This document shows positions 1 to 7,697 of a stretch of DNA of 12,204 nt, one piece after another. Each line of letters opens with the position of its first letter. The first letter of the stretch is position 1. The notes below the pieces were generated by a model. The model was not told the DNA's origin, searched no databases, and was given only the letters and a program-made list of their open reading frames with translations. The position numbers and the translations under genes were made by a program. The stretch covers positions 7,641-19,844 of the forward strand of contig MGTN01000165.1 in NCBI GenBank assembly GCA_001799475.1, in the 5' to 3' direction. Origin of the DNA: Desulfovibrionales bacterium GWA2_65_9. GTDB lineage: Bacteria; Desulfobacterota; Desulfovibrionia; Desulfovibrionales; Desulfovibrionaceae.

Positions 1-2
1 CG

Positions 3-1343
3 GAGGTGACCGCCACAGACCTGCTGGTGCGCTTCGAGGTGGAGGACACGGGCATCGGTATTGCGTCGGAGAAGCTGAAGAACCTGTTCACCGCCTTCGA
101 GCAGGTAGATGCCGGCACCGCGCGCCGCTTCGGAGGAACGGGCCTGGGGCTCGCCATCACCCGGCGGCTGGCCCGCCTTATGGGGGGGGGGGCCGGTGGG
201 AAGAGCAAGCCCGGCAAGGGCAGCCGCTTCTGGTTCACCGCCCGGCTTGGCATCAGTAAGCGCAGTGTGAAGGAACTGTCCGAAGAGCCTCCGATCACTG
301 GGCAGAGTCTCCGAAGCGTCCCAGGGGGGGCTCGCATCCTGCTTGCCGAAGACAACCAGATCAACCAGGAAATCGCGGTGGAACTCCTGATCGAGGGCGG
401 GCTTAAGGTCGAGGTCGCCAACAATGGGTATGAGGCCATGGAGAAGGCGCGCCGCGGCGGCTTCGACCTGATCCTCATGGATATGCAGATGCCGGTCATG
501 GACGGGCTGGAGGCGACGCGCGCCATCCGCGCATTGCCCGGCTGCGCGACACTGCCCATCGTGGCGATGACCGCCAACGTCTTTGACGTGGATCGCAAGA
601 ACTGCATGGATGCCGGCATGAACGATTTCGTCGCCAAGCCGGTCGATCCGCAGCAGTTGTTCCGCGTTCTGTCGCACTGGCTGCCCTCTGCGACAGTAAC
701 CATCCCCGCCGCCTCTGTCGGCGCACAGGCCCTTCCCGTCATTTTCGCGGCGATCCCAGGCCTGGATGCCGAGCAGGGCCTCAAGGTGCTGAACGGCAAC
801 CAGGCCACCTACGTGCGGCTGCTGCGCCACTTTGCCGCCGACCATGTCAGTGACATGGGCAAGCTGCGCCAATGCTTAGATGAGGGCGACAGGGGCACGG
901 CCAGGCGCTTGGCCCATACGCTGAAGGGGACCTCAGGCAATCTGGGAGCCACCAGCCTCAGGCAGCTGGCCGCCGACCTGGAGACGGCGATCAAGGATGG
1001 TGGCGCCGCAGCGGAAGTGGAACGCTTGGCCAACGCTGTGGAGGCCGAGTTGCAGCGCATGACGACGGTGATCACCGAGGTCTTGCCGGAGCAGGCCGCC
1101 GCCCCATATGTGGGCGAGGTGGATTGGCCGGCAGTGCGGCAGGCGCTGGCTGAACTGGAACCGCTGCTGGTGAGAAGCAACATGCAGGCCAATCACATTG
1201 TCGAGGCCAACTCGGCGCTGTTCGAGGCGGCGCTGGGCTCCTTGGGCATTGAACTGCGTCGGCACACTGAGCGTTTCCTCTACCCGGAGGCCTTGGAGAT
1301 TTTGAAGCGCGCGCGGCAGGAACACCCGGAACTTGCGGGATGA
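3..1343 (+). CDS. Hybrid sensor histidine kinase, C-terminal part (HATPase-REC-HPt), 5' end outside window
   Basis: This is the 3' part of a hybrid histidine kinase; the frame is open to the left edge and the first visible residues already lie inside the ATPase domain, so the GTG at position 6 is not a real start. Numbering from that GTG: the ATPase domain has the G1 box DTGIG (14-18), the F-box region and GTGLGLAI (44-51). A receiver domain follows at about 109-222, with acidic residues E115/D116, phospho-acceptor D159 in LILMDMQMP, T189 and K211. An HPt domain at about 252-352 carries H304 in AHTLKGTSGNLGA. The last ~90 residues are helical. The expected flow is autophosphorylation of the missing HisKA histidine, then D159, then H304, then an external receiver. 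The next gene begins with a receiver and is a natural partner. The sensor region and HisKA domain are outside the window, so the stimulus is unknown. An 11-G run lies within the ATPase coding region. Confidence 0.93.
   Translation, partial: EVTATDLLVRFEVEDTGIGIASEKLKNLFTAFEQVDAGTARRFGGTGLGLAITRRLARLMGGGAGGKSKPGKGSRFWFTARLGISKRSVKELSEEPPITGQSLRSVPGGARILLAEDNQINQEIAVELLIEGGLKVEVANNGYEAMEKARRGGFDLILMDMQMPVMDGLEATRAIRALPGCATLPIVAMTANVFDVDRKNCMDAGMNDFVAKPVDPQQLFRVLSHWLPSATVTIPAASVGAQALPVIFAAIPGLDAEQGLKVLNGNQATYVRLLRHFAADHVSDMGKLRQCLDEGDRGTARRLAHTLKGTSGNLGATSLRQLAADLETAIKDGGAAAEVERLANAVEAELQRMTTVITEVLPEQAAAPYVGEVDWPAVRQALAELEPLLVRSNMQANHIVEANSALFEAALGSLGIELRRHTERFLYPEALEILKRARQEHPELAG
182..192 (+). 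repeat. Homopolymer run of 11 G inside the hybrid kinase gene
   Basis: Eleven consecutive G bases run from the ATG codon of LARLMGGG into the following Ala codon. The translated stretch (MGGGAGGKSKPGKGS) aligns without gaps to the usual kinase pattern MGGxIGVxSxPGKGS, so the frame is intact as given. Runs of this length are prone to slippage in replication and to sequencing error. Confidence 0.85.
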
Positions 1344-1353
1344 AATCGGCGTC

Positions 1354-1360
1354 AGAAGGA
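1354..1360 (+). promoter_or_regulatory. Ribosome binding site that decides the start of the REC-kinase gene
   Basis: AGAAGGA lies 9 nt before the ATG at 1370. The alternative in-frame ATG at 1340, which would overlap the stop of the previous gene as ATGA, has only a weak purine stretch in front of it. The ten extra residues it would add do not belong to the receiver domain. I therefore prefer 1370. Confidence 0.6.
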
Positions 1361-1369
1361 ACGGATCGC

Positions 1370-2692
1370 ATGAATACGTCCAAGAAGGATGAGACAGACC
1401 GGGCGACCATCCTGGTGGTGGACGACGACGTGGGAAACCTGGAAATCCTTGGCGGACTGCTCCAACAGCACTTTGATGTTTTGATCGCTCCCTCCGGAGA
1501 GCGGGCCTTGCAGATCGCCGCCTGCATTCCGAAACCGGACCTGATCCTGCTTGATGTGTTGATGCCTGGCATGGACGGCCATGAAGTGCTCGCCCGCCTG
1601 CGTGACGATCCAGCCACCAGCGCCATTCCGGTGATATTCGTCACCGGGCTCGATTCAGTCGAAGACGAGGAGCGCGGCCTGAAATCCGGTGCGATGGACT
1701 ACATCGCCAAGCCCTACCGCCCCTCCATCATTTGCGCGCGCGTGAGGACACAGCTTGAACTCAAGCGCGCCCGCGATTGGTTGGCAGACCAGAACACCTA
1801 TCTGGAAGCCGAGGTGGCACGACGGATGAAGGAAAATGAGCAGGCCCAGCTTCAGCTGCTGCAATCCGAGAAGCTGGCGGCCATGGGCCAGCTTGCCGCG
1901 GGCATCGCCCACGAGATCAATGCCCCCGCGCAGTATGTGAACAATAACGTCCAATTCCTCAAGGACGCCTTTGGGCATCTCCTGCCCCTGTGCGGCGAGC
2001 TGCGCCGCCTGCTGGAATCGGTCAAGACAGACGCCATTCCCTCGGAGGTCATTGAGGCCCTGGATGCGGCCATCGCCAAGCACGACATCGTCTATTACGA
2101 GGAAGAGGTGCCGGACGCGCTTGCCCAGACCCTTGAGGGGCTGGAGCGCATAGGCGCCATCGTGCGCTCCGTGAAGCAGTTCGCGCATCCAGGCTCCTTG
2201 AGCATGGCCGCGACGGACTTGAACGAGGCCATGCGCACCACGGCCCTGGTGAGCAAGAACGAATGGAAATACGTGGCTGAGTTGAAGACCGACTTCGACC
2301 CCAGCCTGCCGTTGGTGGACTGCATGATCAGCGAGATCAATCAGGTGGTGCTGAACTTGATCATCAACGCCGTGCACGCCATCTCCGAGGCAAAGGAAGT
2401 TGACCCGCAGCGGACTGGGCTCATCACCTTGAGCACTCGCGCAAATGGTTCCTGGGCCGAGATACGCGTTTCCGACACAGCGATGGGCATCCCGCCGGAA
2501 GTGCAACCGAGGGTATTCGATCCGTTCTTTACCACCAAGGCTGTCGGCAAAGGCACCGGCCAGGGGTTGGCCATCGCGCACCGTATCGTCGCGGAAAGGC
2601 ACAAGGGGCAAATTTTCTTCGAAACCCAGCCCGGCCAAGGAACCACATTCATCATCCGGCTGCCCATCGCTCAACAGCACGATACGCAGTGA
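1370..2692 (+). CDS. Receiver-histidine kinase fusion (REC-HisKA-HATPase), 440 aa
   Basis: This is a soluble signalling protein with the receiver at the N terminus and the kinase at the C terminus; no membrane segment is visible. Receiver (about 13-130): acidic pocket D18/D19, phospho-acceptor D62 in LILLDVLMPGMDG, T92, K114 in IAKP. A coiled-coil-like linker (about 130-170) leads to the H-box, with H181 in GIAHEINAPAQYVNNN, a type of H-box seen in kinases with HEIN(T/N)P motifs. The N-box has N333 in LNLIINAVHAI; the F-box is FDPFFTTK (383-390) and the G2 box GTGQGLAI (395-402). The G1 box reads DTAMG (369-373), where most kinases have DxGxG. The gene starts 26 nt after the hybrid kinase, or overlaps it by 4 nt if the ATG at 1340 is used, so the two are probably co-transcribed. 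The receiver likely takes phosphate from the preceding HPt domain and controls this kinase; the final output is not in the window. The stop at 2690-2692 is followed in the same frame by a GAF-like remnant. Confidence 0.92.
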   Translation: MNTSKKDETDRATILVVDDDVGNLEILGGLLQQHFDVLIAPSGERALQIAACIPKPDLILLDVLMPGMDGHEVLARLRDDPATSAIPVIFVTGLDSVEDEERGLKSGAMDYIAKPYRPSIICARVRTQLELKRARDWLADQNTYLEAEVARRMKENEQAQLQLLQSEKLAAMGQLAAGIAHEINAPAQYVNNNVQFLKDAFGHLLPLCGELRRLLESVKTDAIPSEVIEALDAAIAKHDIVYYEEEVPDALAQTLEGLERIGAIVRSVKQFAHPGSLSMAATDLNEAMRTTALVSKNEWKYVAELKTDFDPSLPLVDCMISEINQVVLNLIINAVHAISEAKEVDPQRTGLITLSTRANGSWAEIRVSDTAMGIPPEVQPRVFDPFFTTKAVGKGTGQGLAIAHRIVAERHKGQIFFETQPGQGTTFIIRLPIAQQHDTQ

Positions 2693-3043
2693 AGCGCAGG
2701 ATGTCGGCTGGAACTGGAGGGTCGCCTGGGCATCGAGACCGGGGCCGTGCCGCTCAAGCCCAAGGCCGTACTGCTTACGCCCATTGCCTACCGGCAGCGG
2801 CGACTGGGGGGGCTGGTTCTGGCCTCCCCCTGTGCGATTTCCGCGCGTGAGCAATCCATTGTGGACCGGCTGGCCGTGCAGCTGGGCGTGACCCTGCATA
2901 ACCTGAGGCAATTCGGGGAGATGAAGCTGCTCTCCGAACAGCTACGCGTGCACGGCGCGGAGATCCACATAACGGACAGGCAGCTCGAAGAGGCCGACCG
3001 CCTGCCTGTTGAAGCCCTCTCCGTTCTTGGTGGATGGCGCTGA
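2693..3043 (+). pseudogene. Remnant of a GAF-domain sensor kinase
   Basis: Reading on from the stop of the REC-kinase in the same frame gives 116 codons before the next stop at 3041. The translated text contains GRLGIETGAVPLKP, VLLTPIAYRQRRLGGLVLAS, then SAREQSIVDRLAVQLGVTL and a charged helix (NLRQFGEMKLLSEQLR, then DRQLEEADR). This is the pattern of the second half of a GAF domain followed by the signalling helix found in GAF-containing hybrid kinases. The first half of the GAF domain and all kinase domains are missing, and there is no good ribosome binding site; the first in-frame starter is a GTG at 2747 inside the domain. I interpret it as a relic left by deletion or recombination. It could instead be expressed as a short protein of 98 residues from that GTG, which I think unlikely. 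Confidence 0.6.
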
Positions 3044-3060
3044 TGCCACTCGGTCCGGGG

Positions 3061-4506
3061 CTACTCGCCCTGGGCGCTCCAGCCTCCGCCCAAGGCCTTG
3101 TAGAGGGTCAGGATGTTGGTCTGCCGCCCGAGCCGGGCCGCGATGAATTCCTGCCGCGACGAGGCGTGGGAGCGCTGGGCGTCGAGCTTGGACAGGAAGC
3201 TGTCCACCCCGGCCTCGTAGCGCAGGGTGGAGAGCTCGAAGCTCTTGGCCGTAGCCGTGGTCAGGGAGGTCTGGGCCTCCACCTGGGTCGCCAGGGAAGC
3301 TCCCTGGGCCAGGGTGTCGGAGACCTCGCGGAAGGCCGTCTGCACGGCCTTTTCGTACTGCGCCACCAGAATGTCCCGGTCGGCCTCGGCGGCCTTGACC
3401 CCGGCGCTGATGGCCCCGGCGTGGAATATGGGCAGGGTGATCTGCGGGGCAAAGGACCACAGCCCCGAGCCGCCGGCAAACAGGCCGTTGACCGCAGTGC
3501 TGGCCGTGCCGACGGCCCCGGTGATGCTGATGGACGGGAAGTGCCGGGCCCGGGCCGCGCCGATGTTGGCGTTGGCGGCCTTGAGCTGGTGCTCGGCGGA
3601 CAAGACATCGGGCCTGCGGGTCAGCACCTCGGAGGGCAGCCCGGCGGGCACGGGGAGTGTCGGGGCCACCTCGGCCAGGGACTGCGCGGGCATTTGTTCT
3701 GCCGCCAGTGGCTGGCCGGCCAGCAGGGCCAGCATGTTCTCGTCCGCCGTGACCTGGGCCTGATAGCGCGCCACCTGGACCCGGGCGGTGTCCACCGTGG
3801 TCTGGGCGCGGCTCAAGTCCAATTCGTTGGCCACGCCGAACTCGAAGCGGTTGCGGATGACCTCATGGGAGTCCCGCTCCGTGGCCAGGATCTCACGGGC
3901 CAGGGCCAGGTGCTCGCGGTCGGCCGCCAGGGTCAGGTAGGCCGTGGCCACCTCCGCCACCAGGCTCAGCTCCACGCTTTTACGCGAGACCTCCGTGGCC
4001 AGGAACTCCTCCAGGGCGGCGTCCTTGAGGCTCTGGACGCGGCCAAAGAGGTCCAGCTCAAAGGCGCTGAAACCCAGGCCCACGCTGTAGGTGCGGCTGG
4101 TGACGGCAACGGGCGTGCCGGCGAGCTTGGCCGGGGTACGGTGCATGTCCGCCCCGCTGGTGGCGTTGATCTTGGGCAGCAGGTCCGCGCGGCTTATCTG
4201 GTACTGGGCTTGGGCCTTCTCAATCTTCAGGGCGGCCACGCGCAGGTCGCGGTTGTTGGCCAGGGCCAGCTCAAGGAGCCGCTGCATGGGCTCGTCGGCC
4301 ACCACCTGCCGCCAGTCGGCCAGGGTGGCGTTGCCCTGCGGGGCCTGGCCGGTTTTGCTGGCAGGCTGCCCGCTGGTCCAGTTCGCGGGCAACTGCGGGC
4401 TGGGGCGTTCATACTTGGGGGCCAGGGTGCAGCCGCCTGCAAGCAGGGCGAACACGGTCAGCCCGGCCAGGGCGGCCACGGCGGCAGGGTTGGGGACGCG
4501 GCGCAT
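3061..4506 (-). CDS. Outer-membrane efflux channel lipoprotein (TolC/NodT/OprM family), 481 aa
   Basis: This is the outer-membrane exit duct of the tripartite efflux pump. The N terminus is a lipoprotein signal peptide ending in the lipobox LAGGC, with C26 as the lipidated residue, followed by the family-typical TLAPKYERP and a Pro-rich linker. Two outer-membrane efflux (OEP) repeats follow, at about 65-260 and 275-470; the second contains RRPDVLSAEHQLKAANANIG, a hallmark of the NodT/OprM group. The length matches the family (about 460-490). Trimers form a beta-barrel in the outer membrane and a long alpha-barrel reaching into the periplasm to meet the adaptor. The ATG overlaps the TAA of the RND pump gene by one base, so translation is probably coupled. 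It is the last gene of the operon. The substrate cannot be read from the sequence. Confidence 0.95.
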   Translation of the reverse strand: MRRVPNPAAVAALAGLTVFALLAGGCTLAPKYERPSPQLPANWTSGQPASKTGQAPQGNATLADWRQVVADEPMQRLLELALANNRDLRVAALKIEKAQAQYQISRADLLPKINATSGADMHRTPAKLAGTPVAVTSRTYSVGLGFSAFELDLFGRVQSLKDAALEEFLATEVSRKSVELSLVAEVATAYLTLAADREHLALAREILATERDSHEVIRNRFEFGVANELDLSRAQTTVDTARVQVARYQAQVTADENMLALLAGQPLAAEQMPAQSLAEVAPTLPVPAGLPSEVLTRRPDVLSAEHQLKAANANIGAARARHFPSISITGAVGTASTAVNGLFAGGSGLWSFAPQITLPIFHAGAISAGVKAAEADRDILVAQYEKAVQTAFREVSDTLAQGASLATQVEAQTSLTTATAKSFELSTLRYEAGVDSFLSKLDAQRSHASSRQEFIAARLGRQTNILTLYKALGGGWSAQGE

Positions 4507-7500
4507 TATTTCACCTCAGGGGAATCGTTTTCAGCCGCGGGAACCAGGACCGGTTGCTCTGCTGCGGGCGGCTTCTTGCCGCGCAGGGCAAAGGAGTAGA
4601 TGAGCACGAAGAACACCGGCACGAAGTAGATGCCCAGCACCGTGGCCGAGAGCATGCCGCCGATGACGCCGGTGCCGATGGCCTTCTGGCTGCCGGAGCC
4701 AGCCCCGGTGCTCACCGCCAGGGGCAGCACGCCCAGGATGAAGGCCAGGGAGGTCATGAGGATGGGCCGCAGGCGCAGCCGGGCGGCCTCCAGGGTGGCC
4801 TCGAGCAGTCCGTGCCCCTTTTCCACCAGGTCCTTGGCGAACTCCACGATGAGGATGGCGTTCTTGGCCGCCAGGCCGATGGTGGTGAGCAGGCCCACCT
4901 GGAAGTACACGTCGTTGGTCAACCCGCGGCCCATGGTGGCCAGCACCGAGCCGACGATGCCGAGCGGCACCACCAGGATGACCGCCGTGGGCACGCTCCA
5001 GCTCTCGTACAGCGCGGCCAGGCACAGGAACACCACCAGGATGGAGATGGCGTACAGGGCCGGGGCCTGGGAGCCGCTCATGCGCTCCTGGTAGGACAGG
5101 CCGGTCCACTCGATGCCGATGCCCGGCGGGAGCTGCGCGGCGATCTCCTCAATGGCGCGCATGGCGTCGCCGGAGCTTTTGCCCGGCGCGGGCATGCCCT
5201 GCACCTCCACGGCCGGGAAGCCGTTGTAGCGCTCCAGGCGCGGCGAGCCAAAGGTCCAGCGGCCCGAGGAGAAGGCGGAGAAGGGCACCATGCCGCCCTG
5301 GGTGTTGCGGGCGAACCAGCGGCCGATGTCCTCGGGCATCATGCGGAAGGGCGCGTCGCCCTGCACGAAGACCTTTTTCACGCGGCCCCGGTCGATGAAG
5401 TCGTTGACGTAGCTGCCGCCCAGCACCGTGGACAGGGTGTCGTTGATCTCGCCCAGATTGAGGCCAAAGGCCCCGGCCTTGGCCTGGTCGATGTCGATCT
5501 GGTACTGCGGGGTGTCCTCCTGGCCATTGGGCCGCACGGCCATGAGGTTCGGGTTCTTGGAGGCCATGCCCAGCAGCTGGTTGCGGGCGTTCATGAGCGC
5601 CTCGTGGCCGAGGCCTGCGCGGTCCTGCAGGAACAGGTCAAAGCCCGAGGCGTTGCCCAGTTCCATGACCGCAGGCGGGGTGAAGGCGAAGACCATGGCG
5701 TTCTTGATCTGCGAGAAGGCGCCCATGGCCCGCGTGGCGATGGCTCCGGCGCGGCTGGCCTCGCCCTTGCGCTCGTCCCAGTTCTTGAGCTGGATGAAGG
5801 CCAGGCCGGTGTTCTGGCCGCTGCCCGCGAAGCTGAAGCCGGCCACGGTGAAGATGGAGCTCACCGAGGCCTTCTCCGCCTCCAGGAAGTGGGTCTCCAC
5901 CTTCTTCAGCACCTCCAGGGTGCGTTCCTGGGTGGCGCCTGTGGGCAGCTGGATGAGCGAGAAGATGACGCCCTGGTCTTCCTCCGGCAAAAAGGACGAG
6001 GGCAGGCGCATGAACAAGGCGCCCAGGCCGACGACGATGAGCGCGTAGACGAGCATGGTCCGCTTGGAGCGGCCGAGCAGGCCGCGCACGCCGGACACGT
6101 AGCCCCGGGAACCCTTGTCGAAGAGACGGTTGAACCCGCCGAAGAACCCCTGCTGGTTCATCTGGTGCTCGCCCTTGTGCACGGGCTTGAGGAAGCTGGC
6201 GCACAGGGCCGGGGTGAGCACGATGGCCACCAGCACCGAGAGCGCCATGGCCGAGACGATGGTCAGGGAGAACTGGCGGTAGATGACGCCGGTGGAGCCG
6301 CTGATGAAGGCCATGGGAATGAACACGGCCGAGAGCACGAGCGCGATGCCGACCAGGGCGCCGGTGATCTGGCCCATGCTCTTTTTGGTGGCCTCCCGTG
6401 GCGACAGGCCTTCCTCGCTCATGATGCGCTCCACGTTTTCGACCACCACAATGGCGTCGTCCACAAGGAGCCCGATTGCCAGCACCACCCCGAACATGGT
6501 CAGCGTGTTGATGGAGAAGCCGAAGGCGGCCATGACCCCGAAGGTGCCCAGCAGCACCACGGGCACGGCGATGGTGGGGATGATGGTGGCGCGCATGTTC
6601 TGCAAAAACAGGTACATGACCAGGAAGACCAGGATGATGGCCTCGACCAGGGTCTTGACCACCTCTTCCACCGAGGCGCGCACAAAGGGCGTGGTGTCGT
6701 AGGGGAACACGCAGCGTACGCCCTGGGGGAAGGTTTTGGAGAGCTGGTCCATGGACGCTTTCACGGCATTCACGGTGTCCAGGGCGTTGGCCCCGGTGGC
6801 CAGCTTCACGGCCAGGCCCGCCGCAGGCTTGCCGTTGAAGTGGGTGACCGTGCTGTAGTTCTCGCGGCCCAGTTCGCAACGGGCCACGTCGCCCAGGTGC
6901 ACGGAGGAGCCGTCCTGGTTCATGCGCAGCAGGATCTTGGCGAACTGCTCGGTGCTTTCCAGGCGCGTCTGCGAGAGGATGGTGAAGTTCATCTGCTGGC
7001 CGGGCACGGCGGGGCTGCCGCCGATCTGACCGGCGGAGATCTGCGCGTTCTGGGCCACGATGGCGGCCTTCACGTCCGCCGGGGTGAGCTTGTAGCTGTT
7101 GAGCTTGTCCGGGTCGAGCCAGACGCGCATGGCGTACTGCGCCCCGAACAGGCTGGCCTCGCCCACGCCGTTGACGCGGCTGATGGGGTCCAGCACGTAG
7201 GCGGCCACGAAGTCGGCCAGGTCGCCGCCGGTCATCTTGTCATTTTCGGAGACGAAGCCGAGCACCATGAGGAAGTTGCGGGCGCTCTTGGCCACGGTGA
7301 TGCCCTGGCGCTGCACCTCCTGGGGCAGAAGCGGGGTGGCCAGGGCCAGCTTGTTCTGCACCTGCACCTGGGCGATGTCCGGGTCGGTGCTGGAGTCGAA
7401 GGTCAGCGTGATGACCACCTGGCCCGTGGTGTCGCTGGTGGACGACATGTAGCGCAGGTTGTCGATGCCGTTCATCTTCTGCTCGATGACCTGGGTGACC

Positions 7501-7679
7501 GTGTCCTCCAGGGTCTTGGGCGAGGCGCCGGGATAGGCGGCGGTGATGCTGACGGCCGTGGGCGCGATGCGCGGGTATTGCGAGATGGGCAGGCGCATGA
7601 TGGACAGCGCGCCCGCCAGCATGATGATGATGGCGATGACCCAGGCGAAGACCGGGCGGTCGATGAAGAATTTTGCCAT
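4506..7679 (-). CDS. RND multidrug efflux pump, inner-membrane transporter (AcrB/MexB-like, HAE1 family), 1057 aa
   Basis: This is a proton-driven inner-membrane pump that takes substrates from the periplasm and outer membrane leaflet and passes them to the outer-membrane channel. It starts with the typical MAKFFIDRPVFAWVIAI and has the twelve-helix RND layout: TM1 at 10-30, TM2-TM6 at about 340-498, TM7 at about 540-560, and TM8-TM12 at about 873-1033, with two large periplasmic loops between TM1/TM2 and TM7/TM8. The proton-relay residues D407 and D408 (GLLVDDAIVVVENVERIM), K939 and R971 are present. Phenylalanines of the AcrB drug pocket (136, 178, 610, 615, 617, 628) occur at the same positions, including the switch loop GFSFAGSGQN (614-623). 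This supports the HAE1 drug-efflux group rather than heavy-metal RND pumps. A GGGAG ribosome site lies about 8 nt before the ATG, and the gene starts 18 nt after the adaptor gene. The pump looks intact; its substrate range is unknown. Confidence 0.97.
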   Translation of the reverse strand: MAKFFIDRPVFAWVIAIIIMLAGALSIMRLPISQYPRIAPTAVSITAAYPGASPKTLEDTVTQVIEQKMNGIDNLRYMSSTSDTTGQVVITLTFDSSTDPDIAQVQVQNKLALATPLLPQEVQRQGITVAKSARNFLMVLGFVSENDKMTGGDLADFVAAYVLDPISRVNGVGEASLFGAQYAMRVWLDPDKLNSYKLTPADVKAAIVAQNAQISAGQIGGSPAVPGQQMNFTILSQTRLESTEQFAKILLRMNQDGSSVHLGDVARCELGRENYSTVTHFNGKPAAGLAVKLATGANALDTVNAVKASMDQLSKTFPQGVRCVFPYDTTPFVRASVEEVVKTLVEAIILVFLVMYLFLQNMRATIIPTIAVPVVLLGTFGVMAAFGFSINTLTMFGVVLAIGLLVDDAIVVVENVERIMSEEGLSPREATKKSMGQITGALVGIALVLSAVFIPMAFISGSTGVIYRQFSLTIVSAMALSVLVAIVLTPALCASFLKPVHKGEHQMNQQGFFGGFNRLFDKGSRGYVSGVRGLLGRSKRTMLVYALIVVGLGALFMRLPSSFLPEEDQGVIFSLIQLPTGATQERTLEVLKKVETHFLEAEKASVSSIFTVAGFSFAGSGQNTGLAFIQLKNWDERKGEASRAGAIATRAMGAFSQIKNAMVFAFTPPAVMELGNASGFDLFLQDRAGLGHEALMNARNQLLGMASKNPNLMAVRPNGQEDTPQYQIDIDQAKAGAFGLNLGEINDTLSTVLGGSYVNDFIDRGRVKKVFVQGDAPFRMMPEDIGRWFARNTQGGMVPFSAFSSGRWTFGSPRLERYNGFPAVEVQGMPAPGKSSGDAMRAIEEIAAQLPPGIGIEWTGLSYQERMSGSQAPALYAISILVVFLCLAALYESWSVPTAVILVVPLGIVGSVLATMGRGLTNDVYFQVGLLTTIGLAAKNAILIVEFAKDLVEKGHGLLEATLEAARLRLRPILMTSLAFILGVLPLAVSTGAGSGSQKAIGTGVIGGMLSATVLGIYFVPVFFVLIYSFALRGKKPPAAEQPVLVPAAENDSPEVK

Positions 7680-7697
7680 GACGACTGCTCCCGGCGC

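Noticed and set aside
2976..3009. Inverted repeat ACAGGCAG / CTGCCTGT between the convergent kinase and efflux operons, as a possible terminator
   Set aside because: The arms pair perfectly over 8 bp, but the loop is 18 nt, there is no T run on either strand, and the repeat lies inside the GAF-like remnant. It may help as a weak stop, but I cannot support it.
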